A stretch of DNA of 32,168 nt, from the NCBI GenBank assembly GCA_016223105.1, contig JACRPR010000230.1, positions 1 through 32,168 on the forward strand, in the 5' to 3' direction. The notes under the pieces were generated by a model that did no database searches, was not told the origin of the DNA, and saw only the letters and a list, made by a program, of their open reading frames with translations. This document shows, piece by piece, positions 7,561 through 16,059 of this stretch; the stretch's first letter is position 1, and the number at the start of each line of letters is the position of its first letter. This DNA is from Chloroflexota bacterium (lineage in GTDB: Bacteria > Chloroflexota > Anaerolineae > UBA4142). A program made the translations under genes and the position numbers.

Positions 7561-7913
7561 GCAGTAGACGCCAATTGCAAATCACCAAAGTAAAGATCAA
7601 TGCGGTAACGATCATTTCCGTTACCGGCAGTGTGGACGCGTTGACCGCGCCGATGCTCGCGGAATATCTCGCGCGCGAAATCCAAAACCCCAATCCGAAC
7701 CTGGTGATTGATTTTGCGGAACTCGATTACACGAGTAGCGCGGGCTTGCGCGTGCTCCTCAGCGCGGTCAAAGCCGCGCGCGCGCGCGGCGGCGATGTGC
7801 GACTCGCGGCAATGCAAACCAACGTCGCCAAAATTTTTGAAATGAGCGGATTCAACGCGATTCTCAAAGTGTACCCCGACCGCGCGCGCGCGGTCGCGAG
7901 TTTTGCCGCGTAA
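7557..7913 (+). CDS. STAS-domain anti-anti-sigma factor (RsbV/SpoIIAA-like)
   Basis: A 118-residue single STAS domain. It has VTIISVTGSVDALTAP, a central LVIDFAELDYTSSAGLRVLL and a C-terminal helix. The SSAGL serine (Ser61, possibly Ser60) is the residue that an RsbW-type kinase phosphorylates and a PP2C phosphatase restores in known partner-switching systems. Both enzyme types are encoded downstream (8869 and 9300; also 16060). The start is a GTG overlapping the stop of the receiver gene. In the standard model the unphosphorylated form binds the kinase/anti-sigma and frees its target. No sigma factor is in the window, so the target may be something else. Confidence 0.93.
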   Translation: MSSRRQLQITKVKINAVTIISVTGSVDALTAPMLAEYLAREIQNPNPNLVIDFAELDYTSSAGLRVLLSAVKAARARGGDVRLAAMQTNVAKIFEMSGFNAILKVYPDRARAVASFAA

Positions 7914-7922
7914 AGTTTTGAA

Positions 7923-8813
7923 ATGCAGTTTTTGAATCTTCGCCTCAAGCAAACCCCGCACAAGGTCGCGCCCGATCCGAGCGCAATGTCGGTGAGTCAG
8001 CTCCTCGGTGATTACGCGTTGCCGATTTCGATTCGCGCGGTCAACAGTTTGCCGCACGATGCGCGGCAACGCATTTATCGGATGCTCATTCCGCCAAGTT
8101 TGCTAACGCGCGTCGGCATCAACCCGATCACCTGGCGCGCGACGGAAACCGGCGCGTGCATCGAGTTGGACGCCGCGCCGGATACCGGCTCAGTAAAAAT
8201 TATCATTCGCGATTCCGCTGATTCGTCCGACGCGTTTTTCACGCTCGACCTCTCCGATAATTCGTTCAACGGAATTGATTTACATTTCCTCTTGCTCAGC
8301 GATCCGGCGAGCGAACGCTTTCGCACCGATGTTGACGCGCAGGGGCACGCGACCTTGTTCGGCACGACGTACCGCAATCGCGCGGAAGAGGAACGCGCGA
8401 TGCGCGCAGGACTCGCGCCCGCGCAAATTCGCGCGAGTCTCGGTATGTCGCAAGTGGTCTTGCATCAACTCGACGCGTTTCTCACTTTTTTATCGCATCA
8501 CGCGATTTCGCTCGAACCGCTCACCTACGCGTCGGCGTGGGTTTTTGAACGGCGCGGTTTTGCGTATATGCGCGGGCACAAATTGATGGACGACATCGAA
8601 CGCGAATTTCAAGCCGGCGGAAAATTGCGCGCCGCGCTCGACGGCAGTACGCCGTTTCGCCAGCCCGATCAATGGCAAACAATTCGCGGACGCACATGGG
8701 CGATTCACGATGGCATTCTCGAAGCGATGGACGCGCGCTGGAACGATTTACGAATGGTCAAGCAAGTCGGCAAACACGCGGGCGTCAACACCGCGCCGGG
8801 CGTGCCGTACTAG
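7923..8813 (+). CDS. Unrecognised protein inside the partner-switching operon
   Basis: A 296-residue soluble protein with no motif I recognise. It has no signal peptide or membrane span. An N-terminal half of mixed strands (about 40-150, with ACIELDAAPDTGSVKIIIRD and FFTLDLSDNSFNGIDLHF) leads to a helical C-terminal half (about 155-290). That half includes EEERAMRAGLAPAQIRASLG and VVLHQLDAFLTFLSHHAI, and ends TAPGVPY. It lies 9 bases after the STAS gene and before the RsbW-like kinase, so it is probably co-transcribed and may be the regulated partner or a scaffold. There is no good RBS at 7923; a second possible start is the ATG at 7986 (MSVSQLLGDY). Codon use matches its neighbours, so it is a real gene. 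Function unknown. Confidence 0.85.
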   Translation: MQFLNLRLKQTPHKVAPDPSAMSVSQLLGDYALPISIRAVNSLPHDARQRIYRMLIPPSLLTRVGINPITWRATETGACIELDAAPDTGSVKIIIRDSADSSDAFFTLDLSDNSFNGIDLHFLLLSDPASERFRTDVDAQGHATLFGTTYRNRAEEERAMRAGLAPAQIRASLGMSQVVLHQLDAFLTFLSHHAISLEPLTYASAWVFERRGFAYMRGHKLMDDIEREFQAGGKLRAALDGSTPFRQPDQWQTIRGRTWAIHDGILEAMDARWNDLRMVKQVGKHAGVNTAPGVPY

Positions 8814-8818
8814 TGCGT

Positions 8819-8854
8819 GAGACCCTAAGGGTTTTTGGAAACCCTTAGGGTCTC
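8819..8854. repeat. Perfect 16-bp-arm palindrome inside operon
   Basis: GAGACCCTAAGGGTTT and its exact complement are separated by 4 bases. It sits between the unknown gene and the RsbW-like gene. There is no T-run, so it is unlikely to end transcription fully but may modulate it. Confidence 0.85.
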
Positions 8855-8868
8855 CGATAGGTAACTCA

Positions 8869-9303
8869 ATGAGCCAAAAATTTAGAATCGCGCGCGCGGC
8901 GGAATTGGAATCGCTCGGCGTTCTGCGCGATTTCATTCACGACCAATGTGCGCGCGCGGGCATTGACGACGCGACGACGTACGAATTGAAACTCGCCGCC
9001 GATGAAGCATGCACGAACATCATCACGCACGGGTACGCGCAGATGAATCCTGGGTCGCTCATTCTCGATCTCGAAATAGACGCGCACCAGGTCGTTTTGC
9101 GAATTACCGATTTCGGACATCCCTTCGAACCGAGCGAACCGATCGCGCCGGATGTGCAAGCCGCGCTCGACGATCAACCGACGAGCGGGTTTGGTTTATT
9201 TTTTATTTACAGCGTGATGGATGCGGTAGATTATCGCGCGACCGAAGAAGGCAATTGTTTGATGCTCACCAAACGCCGCGCGCCCAAGGTTGTCCCGGTA
9301 TGA
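8869..9303 (+). CDS. RsbW-like anti-sigma serine kinase
   Basis: A 144-residue GHKL-type ATPase of the HATPase_c_2 (RsbW/SpoIIAB) class. The N box is LAADEACTNIITHGY, with Asn50 for Mg-ATP. The G1 box is ITDFGHPF, and the G2 region is TSGFGLFFIYSVMD. A C-terminal strand (CLMLTKRR) completes the fold. Such kinases phosphorylate a STAS-domain antagonist on serine and hold a sigma factor or other partner inactive. The STAS substrate candidate is at 7557 and the opposing phosphatase follows at once. The stop overlaps the ATG of the phosphatase gene (ATGA), which indicates coupled translation. Domain assignment is secure; the client protein is not known. Confidence 0.93.
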   Translation: MSQKFRIARAAELESLGVLRDFIHDQCARAGIDDATTYELKLAADEACTNIITHGYAQMNPGSLILDLEIDAHQVVLRITDFGHPFEPSEPIAPDVQAALDDQPTSGFGLFFIYSVMDAVDYRATEEGNCLMLTKRRAPKVVPV

Positions 9304-10868
9304 CGACGAACGATCATCTCACCCTACAACGTTTACTCGACCGGCGCGATGCCGCGACTTTGCTGAACGCGATTCACGCGTCCGCGCCGCACATCGCGCT
9401 CGCGCTCGCGCGCGCCGATGGAACGATTTTTGTCAGCACCGAAAACTGGGACGCGGCGCAAATTGATCTGACCGGTCTGCGCGATCAAATCGAAACGCGC
9501 GAACAATTCCGCTTGTATCCCCTGCGCGCCGACGCGCACTTGCTCGGCGCGCTCGTCGCGTGTGGCGCATCGCCGACGCAAAATTTTTCGCTCGAACACG
9601 CGCTTCACACCGGCTTGACGACGATTCTCGCGCACGCGCGCGCGCGCCGCGAGGTCGCGCATGAAGCATTGGAGCGGTATCGCGAAATCAATTTGATGTA
9701 TCGCGTCAGCGAAACGATTGGCGCGTCGTTCGATGCGAACGCGATTCCGCAAATGATTCTCGACGAAAGTCAGCGCGTCATTCACGCGGACGCGGGTGTG
9801 GTGATGCTCGCGAGCGACGCGGGTTGGCAAGTCAAAGCGTGTGCGGGCGTGGACAATGAGTTGAACGATTTACTGTCCGCGCCGATCAGCCAGACCTGGT
9901 TCGCGGACAAGCCCGCGATCATCACCGATCTGCGCGACGCCCTGCCAACCTATCGCGCGATTTTGTGGAGTCCGCTTCAAGCGCAGGATCATTTTCTCGG
10001 CGGCATTTTGTTGGGACGCAAAGACGGCGCGGTGTTCACCGCGAGTGATGAAAAATTGTTGAGCGCGCTCGCGCGCCAAGCCGCGGTCGCGCTTGAAAAT
10101 ACGCGCTTGCATCAAGCCGAACTCGACAAACAAAGAATGCAACACGAACTGCAACTCGCGTACGATGTGCAAGCGAGTTTGATTCCCGGCGCGACGCCGG
10201 AATTGTCGGGCTGGGATTTCGCGGCGTACTGGCAACCCGCGCGCGAAGTTGCCGGTGATTTTTATGATTTTTTTGCGGGCGGGACGACCCCGCCCCTACA
10301 AAACATCGTCATCGCGGATGTGTCGGACAAGGGAATGCACGCCGCGTTGTTTATGGCGTTAACGCGCAGTACCGTGCGCGCGAGCGCGCTGTCCGCGCCA
10401 TCGCTCGCCGAAGGCATTACGCAAGCGAATCGTTTGCTCTGCGCCGATGCGACCGGCGGAATGTTCGTTACGTTGTTTTGCGCGCAGATCGATCCGCGCA
10501 AAAACGAGATCACGTACGTCAACGCGGGACACAATCCGCCGTTGATCTATCGCGCGCGCGACCGGGAATTGATCGAACTCACGCGCACCGGCATCATGCT
10601 CGGCTTTATGGAGGGATTCGCGTTTCAACAACGCGCGGTCGCACTCGCGGAAAATGATTTCATCCTGTTTTACACCGACGGCGTAACCGAAGCGCTCAAC
10701 GCGCACGAGGAACAATTCGGCGAAGCGCGTTTGCGCGCGGTGATGCTCGATCATCCGCACGCGTCGCCCGGCGATTTGCTTGCCGCGTTGCAAAACGCGT
10801 TGCGCGAATTTATCGGCGACACCGCGCCGTTCGATGATATTACGATTGTGATCGCGAAACTATTATAG
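9300..10868 (+). CDS. GAF-PP2C serine phosphatase (RsbU/SpoIIE-like)
   Basis: A 522-residue phosphatase. Residues about 1-115 are a divergent sensor-like region. A GAF domain follows (about 120-280, from REINLMYRVSETIGASFDAN to AAVALENTRL), then a short coiled linker and a PP2C-type SpoIIE domain (about 300-522). Its metal-binding motifs are AGDFYDFF, VIADVSDKGMHAALFMAL, YVNAGHNPPL, ILFYTDGVTEALN and FDDITIVIAKL. It should dephosphorylate the STAS protein at 7557. The loop between DFYDFF and NIVIADVSDKG is made by an in-frame palindromic repeat (10277-10299), encoding AGGTTPPLQ. The motifs on both sides are intact, so the enzyme should still work. The start overlaps the RsbW-like stop; the upstream extension of the frame is a shadow of that gene. 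Confidence 0.94.
   Translation: MTTNDHLTLQRLLDRRDAATLLNAIHASAPHIALALARADGTIFVSTENWDAAQIDLTGLRDQIETREQFRLYPLRADAHLLGALVACGASPTQNFSLEHALHTGLTTILAHARARREVAHEALERYREINLMYRVSETIGASFDANAIPQMILDESQRVIHADAGVVMLASDAGWQVKACAGVDNELNDLLSAPISQTWFADKPAIITDLRDALPTYRAILWSPLQAQDHFLGGILLGRKDGAVFTASDEKLLSALARQAAVALENTRLHQAELDKQRMQHELQLAYDVQASLIPGATPELSGWDFAAYWQPAREVAGDFYDFFAGGTTPPLQNIVIADVSDKGMHAALFMALTRSTVRASALSAPSLAEGITQANRLLCADATGGMFVTLFCAQIDPRKNEITYVNAGHNPPLIYRARDRELIELTRTGIMLGFMEGFAFQQRAVALAENDFILFYTDGVTEALNAHEEQFGEARLRAVMLDHPHASPGDLLAALQNALREFIGDTAPFDDITIVIAKLL
10277..10299. repeat. Family B palindrome in frame in PP2C gene
   Basis: GGGCGGG and CCCCGCCC flank a 4-base loop, followed by CTAC. Related copies lie at 15366-15388 (also in frame in a gene) and 30351-30378 (intergenic). 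Confidence 0.8.
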
Positions 10869-10870
10869 TT

Positions 10871-10929
10871 ATTGATCCGCGAATCACGGGAATCTTCACG
10901 AATTGTATTCGCGTGATTCGCGGATCAAT
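10871..10929. repeat. Perfect 18-bp-arm palindrome
   Basis: ATTGATCCGCGAATCACG and its exact complement surround a 23-base loop. It starts 2 bases after the phosphatase stop and ends before the giant kinase, and it contains a spurious upstream TTG start for that kinase. Confidence 0.85.
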
Positions 10930-10965
10930 CGAGGCAATCGTGTTTTGGTTGGAGCGCAAACGCAA

Positions 10966-13900
10966 GTGAAAGCAAAAGCAAGTTCAACGCGCGCGTCGAA
11001 AAAAACGCACCCGCGCACACGCCAACGCGTCGGCAGTGCGCGCCCGCGCGCGGATCAACTTTCCGCCGCGCTCTTTCAGATCGCGGATGCCGCGAGCGCG
11101 GCGCAAAATCTGCAAGAATTTTACGCGACGATTCATCGCATCGTCGGCAAATTAATGTACGCCGAAAATTTCATCCTGCAGGTGTACGACGACGCGACGC
11201 AAATGGTCAGTTATCCGTACGTCGTGGATACGACCGGCGAATTGCGCGCGGTGCGTCCTGTGCCGCTCGCCAAAATTCGCAAAGGATTTGCGATCCGCGT
11301 TTTGCAAACCGGCGCGACGCTCCACATTGGGCGCGCGCAAATGGACGCGCTGGTTCAGCGCGGCGAGGTCGCGAGCATCGGCGCGGACGCGGAAGATTGG
11401 GTCGGGGTGCCCCTCAAGATCGAAGGGCGCACGCTGGGCGTCCTGGTCGTGCAGAGTTATCGCGCGGACATTCGTTACCGCGCCGCCGATGTGCGCGTCC
11501 TCGAATTTGTCGCGCAACACATCGCGATCGCGCTCACCCGCGCGCGCGCGCTTGAAGAGACGCGGCAACGCGTCGCGGAATTGCAAATCATCAACAGCGT
11601 GCAACAAGGTCTCGCGTCGCAACTCGATATGCAAGCGATTTACGATCTCGTCGGCGAAAAGATTCGCGATTTGTTCAATGCCCAGGTTGTGATGATCTCG
11701 ACGTACGACCACGCGACCAAGACCGTCGCGCATCGGTACGCGATTGAACGCGGCACGCGCATCTACGCGCCGGGCGCGCATCCGCCCGGCGGATTTCGCG
11801 CGCGGATCATCGAAACGCGCGAACCTTTGCTCGTCAACACGAACGTCGTTGAACAAGCCGGAAAAATGAGCCAGCCGACTTTGCCGGGAACCGAGTCGCC
11901 CAAATCCTGGCTCGGCGTGCCGATGCTGATCGGCAACGATGTGATCGGCGTAATGAGTTTGCAAAATCTCGACCGTGAAAACGCGTTCAGCGAATCGGAC
12001 GTGCGGCTGTTGCAAACGCTCGCGTCTTCGATGAGCGTCGCGCTTGAAAATGCGCGCCTGTTCGCGGAGACGAATCAACGCGCCGCCGAACTTGCGATCA
12101 TCAACAACGTCGGCGCGGCGCTCGCGCAACAGCTCGAATTGCAACGCGTGATCGAACTTGTCGGCGAAAAAATTCGCGATGTGTTCGACGCGCAAGCGGT
12201 CGGCATCGCGTTGCACGATCAAAAGCACAAACAAATTTTGTACCCGTACACCTGGAATCGCGGCAAGCGACTCGATTTACCCTCCGGCAAGGTCGGCGGC
12301 TTGGGCGGGCATGTCATCAAGACCCGGCAACCGCTCGTCATCAATCGCGATTTCGCGCAACGCGCCGCCGAATATCGTTCGCGCTTGATGACCGGGCCCG
12401 ATTATCCTCAAGCCGGCGTGTACGTGCCGATCCTGATCGGCGAAAATGTGCTCGGCACGCTCACCTTGTTGAACTATGAACGCGAAAATGTTTTTGCCGA
12501 TTCCGATGTGCGGCTGATCGAAACGATTGCCGCGAATATGGGCGTCGCGATTCAGAACGCGCGCTTGTTTGAAGAATTGCAAGTATCACTCACGACAACG
12601 ACGCGCCTTGCGGAATTGAGCGCGCAAATGTTGACCGCGACGACGGTCGAAGAGACTGCACGATTTGTAACGCGCGCGTTGCAACAAGCGTTCGCCGCCG
12701 ATGTCGTTTCAGTTGATCTGCTCGAAGCGAACGGAGAATTTCGTTACTGGGACAGCGCGGGTTTGCCGGAAGAATTTTATCAACGTGGTCAACCGCGCCC
12801 GGATGGTTTGACGCGGCGCACGATGGATTTGGCGGAGCCGCTCATTATTCAAACGCCGGAATTGCTCAGCCCCGCGACGCGCGCGCTCGGCGTGCAATCC
12901 ACGATCGCGCTTCCCCTGCGCGATGAAAAATCAAGTCTGGGTGTCCTCTTCCTCAACTATCGCGCGGCGCGCGAATTTGATCAACGCGAGATCGACGCGC
13001 TCTCCTTGTTCGCGAATCAAACCGCGCTCGCGGTGAAACGGTTGCGCTTGATCGAAGAAACGCAACAGCGCGCCGCCGAACTCGCGATCATCAACGGAAT
13101 GGGCGACGCGCTCGCCGGGCAAATCGAATTGGACGCGCTGATTCAACTCGTCGGCGACAAACTGCGCGCCACCTTTCGCGCGGACATTGTGTACATCGCC
13201 TTGTTGGATCGCGCGGCGAACTCGATTCGCTTTCCGTATTTTAACGAACACGGTCACGCGCGCGCCGAGCCGCCGCTCGCGTTTGGGCAGGGACTCACTT
13301 CAAAAATTATCGAAACGCGCCAGCCCTTGTTGATGAATCAAGACCTGGAGAAAAAACGGAGCGAACTCGGCGTCGCGCGGCAAGGCACGCCGGCGCGCGC
13401 GTATCTCGGCGTGCCGATCCTGGTTGGCGATGAAGCGATTGGCGTGATTAGCGTGCAAAGCACCGCGCAAGAAAATCGGTTTGGCGACGCGGAGCAACGT
13501 TTGTTGACGACGATTGCCGCGGGCGTCGGCGTCGCGATGGAACGCGCGCGCTTGTATCAAACGACGCAAAGTCACAAACAATATTTCGAGGCGCTCGTGC
13601 AAAACAGTCCGGTCGCGATTGTAACGATTGATCTCGGCACGCGCGTCACTGAATGGAATCCGGCGGCTGAGCGTTTGTTCGGTTACACGCGCGCTGAAGC
13701 GATTGGTAATGACATTGACGACCTGGTCGCGCGCGAGGAAACCTTGCACGCGGAAGCAATCGGCTATTCGCAACGCGGCATTATGCAGGGTGGAATTTTT
13801 CACGCGGCGACCAAACGCCAGCGCAAAGATGGTTCGCGCGTGGACGTGGATATGTGGGGCGTGCCGATTTTTTCTGGCGAGCAACGCGTCGGCGTGTACG

Positions 13901-15570
13901 CGATGTACGTGGACATTACCGAACTCGAACACGCGCGCCGCGACGCGATTGCCGCGAACGACGCCAAGAGCGCATTCCTCGCGACGATGAGTCACGAAAT
14001 TCGGACGCCGATGAACGCAATTATCGGAATGAGCGGACTCTTGCTCAACACCGACCTCACGCGCGATCAACGCGAGTTCGCCGAGATCGTTCGCAACAGC
14101 GGCGAAGGTCTGCTCACGATCATCAACGACATTCTCGACTTTTCAAAAATCGAAGCCGCGAAAATGGAATTGGAACGCGCGCCGTTCGATCTGCGCGACG
14201 CGCTGGAATCATCGCTCGACCTGGTCGCCGCGACCGCCGCGGAAAAAGGTCTCGACCTGGCATGCGTGATCGAAGACGGCGCACCGCCCGCGATCATCGG
14301 CGATGTTACGCGCTTTCGCCAAATTCTGCTCAACCTGTTGAACAACGCGGTCAAGTTTACGGAACGCGGCGAAGTTGTCTTGGAGGTTGGAAGTTGGAAG
14401 TTGGAAGTTGGATCGGCGACTCCAACATCCAACATCCAACATCCAACCTCCAATCTCCATTTTTCCGTTCGCGACGCCGGCATCGGCATTCCGCCGGATC
14501 GCATTGACCGGCTGTTTCAATCGTTCACCCAGGTTGACGCTTCGACGACGCGCAAGTACGGCGGCACCGGGCTGGGTCTCGCGATCAGTAAACGCCTGGT
14601 CGAGTTGATGGGCGGCGCGATGTGGGTCGAAAGCGCGAGCGGCATCGGCACAACGTTTCATTTTACGGTTCCGTTCCCGGTCGCGCCGGAATTTACGCCG
14701 CGCGCGCGCGCGCCGCGCGATCACTCGCGCTTGACCGGCAAACGATTGTTGATCGTGGACGACAACGCGACGAATCGGCGCATCCTGGTTTTGCAAACAC
14801 GCGGCTGGGAAATGATCCCACGCGATACTGCGTCGCCGCGCGAGGCGTTAGCGTGGATTCAAAATAACGAACCATTCGATCTAGCGATTCTCGATATGCA
14901 AATGCCGGAAATGGACGGTATGCAACTCGCGCGCGCGCTTCGCGAACAGCGCGACGCGCGCGCGTTGCCGCTCGTGATGTTTTCATCGCTCGGGCAACGC
15001 AACGCGGAAACCGACGCACTCGGCTTTGTCGCGTTTTTGAAAAAGCCGCTCAAGCAATCGCAACTGCTCGACGCGCTGATCGGCATTTTCGGCGCGCGCG
15101 AACCCGCGCCGCAAACATCGGTCGCGCCGCACCTCGACACGGAAATGGCAACGCGAAGCCCATTGCGAATTTTGCTCGCGGAAGATAACGCGGTGAATCA
15201 AAAACTCGCGTTGCGATTATTGGCGCAACTCGGTTATCGCGCGGATGTTGCGGCGAACGGCATCGAAACACTTCAAGCCATCGCGCGGCAACAGTACGAT
15301 GTCGTGTTGATGGATGTGCAAATGCCGGAGATGGACGGACTCGAGGCGACGCGCGCAATTCGCAAGGGCGGGGTGCCCCCGCCCCTACATCAGCCGCGCA
15401 TTATCGCGATGACCGCAAACGCAATGCAAGGCGATCGCGAAATGTGTTTGTCCGCCGGGATGGACGATTACATCAGCAAGCCGATTCGCGTCGAGGAATT
15501 GATTCGCGCGTTGAGCGAATCCGCGCAAATGCACAATGGGACGCGGACAAACGCGGAGGAACGCGGATAA
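10966..15570 (+). CDS. Soluble five-GAF hybrid histidine kinase
   Basis: A 1534-residue cytoplasmic sensor with no membrane span. After a Lys/Arg/Ser-rich N-terminus come five GAF domains (about 35-190, 207-365, 376-535, 547-695, 706-862), joined by repeated linkers of the form [12 protein letters not shown]. Next are PAS (870-990), HisKA with His1010 ([12 protein letters not shown]), and the HATPase (about 1110-1240; N box LLNNAVKF, G1 DAGIGIP, G2 GGTGLGLAI). Two receivers follow, with Asp1310 ([13 protein letters not shown]) and Asp1450 ([13 protein letters not shown]). The GTG start at 10966 has GGAG upstream at rather long spacing; a TTG at 10945 is possible. Palindromes are translated inside the HATPase (14382-14451) and receiver 2 (15366-15388). 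The last residues, TRTNAEERG, come from a tandem repeat. It feeds the HPt protein next door. Confidence 0.95.
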   Translation: MKAKASSTRASKKTHPRTRQRVGSARPRADQLSAALFQIADAASAAQNLQEFYATIHRIVGKLMYAENFILQVYDDATQMVSYPYVVDTTGELRAVRPVPLAKIRKGFAIRVLQTGATLHIGRAQMDALVQRGEVASIGADAEDWVGVPLKIEGRTLGVLVVQSYRADIRYRAADVRVLEFVAQHIAIALTRARALEETRQRVAELQIINSVQQGLASQLDMQAIYDLVGEKIRDLFNAQVVMISTYDHATKTVAHRYAIERGTRIYAPGAHPPGGFRARIIETREPLLVNTNVVEQAGKMSQPTLPGTESPKSWLGVPMLIGNDVIGVMSLQNLDRENAFSESDVRLLQTLASSMSVALENARLFAETNQRAAELAIINNVGAALAQQLELQRVIELVGEKIRDVFDAQAVGIALHDQKHKQILYPYTWNRGKRLDLPSGKVGGLGGHVIKTRQPLVINRDFAQRAAEYRSRLMTGPDYPQAGVYVPILIGENVLGTLTLLNYERENVFADSDVRLIETIAANMGVAIQNARLFEELQVSLTTTTRLAELSAQMLTATTVEETARFVTRALQQAFAADVVSVDLLEANGEFRYWDSAGLPEEFYQRGQPRPDGLTRRTMDLAEPLIIQTPELLSPATRALGVQSTIALPLRDEKSSLGVLFLNYRAAREFDQREIDALSLFANQTALAVKRLRLIEETQQRAAELAIINGMGDALAGQIELDALIQLVGDKLRATFRADIVYIALLDRAANSIRFPYFNEHGHARAEPPLAFGQGLTSKIIETRQPLLMNQDLEKKRSELGVARQGTPARAYLGVPILVGDEAIGVISVQSTAQENRFGDAEQRLLTTIAAGVGVAMERARLYQTTQSHKQYFEALVQNSPVAIVTIDLGTRVTEWNPAAERLFGYTRAEAIGNDIDDLVAREETLHAEAIGYSQRGIMQGGIFHAATKRQRKDGSRVDVDMWGVPIFSGEQRVGVYAMYVDITELEHARRDAIAANDAKSAFLATMSHEIRTPMNAIIGMSGLLLNTDLTRDQREFAEIVRNSGEGLLTIINDILDFSKIEAAKMELERAPFDLRDALESSLDLVAATAAEKGLDLACVIEDGAPPAIIGDVTRFRQILLNLLNNAVKFTERGEVVLEVGSWKLEVGSATPTSNIQHPTSNLHFSVRDAGIGIPPDRIDRLFQSFTQVDASTTRKYGGTGLGLAISKRLVELMGGAMWVESASGIGTTFHFTVPFPVAPEFTPRARAPRDHSRLTGKRLLIVDDNATNRRILVLQTRGWEMIPRDTASPREALAWIQNNEPFDLAILDMQMPEMDGMQLARALREQRDARALPLVMFSSLGQRNAETDALGFVAFLKKPLKQSQLLDALIGIFGAREPAPQTSVAPHLDTEMATRSPLRILLAEDNAVNQKLALRLLAQLGYRADVAANGIETLQAIARQQYDVVLMDVQMPEMDGLEATRAIRKGGVPPPLHQPRIIAMTANAMQGDREMCLSAGMDDYISKPIRVEELIRALSESAQMHNGTRTNAEERG
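14382..14451. repeat. Family C palindrome in frame in the HATPase domain
   Basis: The arms are 31 bases with 3 mismatches, built from GTTGGAA and ATCCAAC units around an 8-base loop. In frame it encodes about 23 residues ([20 protein letters not shown] and onward) between the N and G1 boxes of the kinase at 10966. Confidence 0.9.
15366..15388. repeat. Family B palindrome in frame in receiver 2
   Basis: GGGCGGGG and CCCCCGCCCC flank a short loop, followed by CTAC as in the other two copies. It encodes [10 protein letters not shown] between helix 3 and strand 4 of the second receiver of the giant kinase. Confidence 0.8.
15541..15570. repeat. Three tandem 10-base units, ACGCGGANNA
   Basis: Units ACGCGGACAA, ACGCGGAGGA and ACGCGGATAA are exactly adjacent. 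They encode the C-terminal residues and supply the stop codon of the giant kinase. Confidence 0.75.
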
Positions 15571-15578
15571 AAATAAAT

Positions 15579-15604
15579 CGGCGGGCGAGCCGCCCGCGCC
15601 ACAG
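15579..15604. repeat. GC palindrome, half copy of 307-360
   Basis: GCGGGCG and CGCCCGC flank AGC, followed by GCCACAG, matching the element near the left edge. It lies between the giant kinase and the HPt gene, where an RBS would be expected. Confidence 0.7.
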
Positions 15605-15610
15605 ACAAGT

Positions 15611-15955
15611 ATGAACGAAATTTTGGATCGCGCCGCGCTTGCCAATTTGCTCGCGACGGTCGGCAATGACAAACAATTTTTGGGCGAGATGATCGACGCG
15701 TACTTGGACGACGCGCCGAAACAAATTGCGGCGATGCGCGCCGCGCGCAACGCGGACGATCTGCGCCGCGCCGCGCACTCGCTCAAATCGAACAGCGCGA
15801 ATTTTGGCGCGACCGCGCTGACGCAATTGTGCAAAGTGTTGGAAGACCTGGCAAAAACCGGGACGACCGACGGCGCGGCAGAACTGATCACGTTGATCGA
15901 AATCGAGTCCGCCCAAGTTGCGCGCGCGGTGCAAAACGAACGCGCGGAAAATTAA
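15611..15955 (+). CDS. HPt (histidine phosphotransfer) protein
   Basis: A 114-residue all-helical protein. His56 in RAAHSLKSNSANFGA is the canonical HPt phospho-histidine with its LKS/NFGA surroundings. Residues before it (LGEMIDAYLDDAPKQIAAMR) and after it (LTQLCKVLEDLAK) fit the four-helix HPt fold. It should relay phosphate from a receiver of the giant hybrid kinase (10966), or of the first hybrid kinase, to another receiver. The receiver-PP2C protein 105 bases downstream is the natural acceptor. The ATG at 15611 is chosen because the frame upstream of it runs through a repeat. No good RBS is visible, perhaps because the repeat has displaced it. Confidence 0.92.
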   Translation: MNEILDRAALANLLATVGNDKQFLGEMIDAYLDDAPKQIAAMRAARNADDLRRAAHSLKSNSANFGATALTQLCKVLEDLAKTGTTDGAAELITLIEIESAQVARAVQNERAEN

Positions 15956-15965
15956 CGTCACCCTC

Positions 15966-16030
15966 GGACTCGACGCTTTAGCGGGTTGGTGTGAATCGTT
16001 CGACCAACAACCCGCTAAAGCGTCGAATCC
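15966..16030. repeat. Family D palindrome (CGACGCTTTAGCGGGTTG)
   Basis: The left arm GGACTCGACGCTTTAGCGGG pairs with CCCGCTAAAGCGTCGAATCC. Related copies are in the nested element at 3676-3888 and at 19331-19389. It sits between the HPt and receiver-PP2C genes. Confidence 0.85.
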
Positions 16031-16059
16031 GGTGCTATACAAAATCACTGGATCGAAAA

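Noticed and set aside
9009-9299. 97-residue extension of the GAF-PP2C protein
   Set aside because: It is an out-of-frame reading of the RsbW-like gene; the ATG at 9300 overlaps that gene's stop in the usual ATGA manner.
10903-10965. TTG start of the giant kinase at 10903
   Set aside because: It lies in the loop of the 10871-10929 palindrome with no RBS; the GTG at 10966 is better placed.
14382-14451. Frameshift or assembly error in the giant kinase
   Set aside because: Both sides of the insert are in the same frame and rebuild complete N and G1 boxes, and the inserted DNA is a recognisable palindrome.
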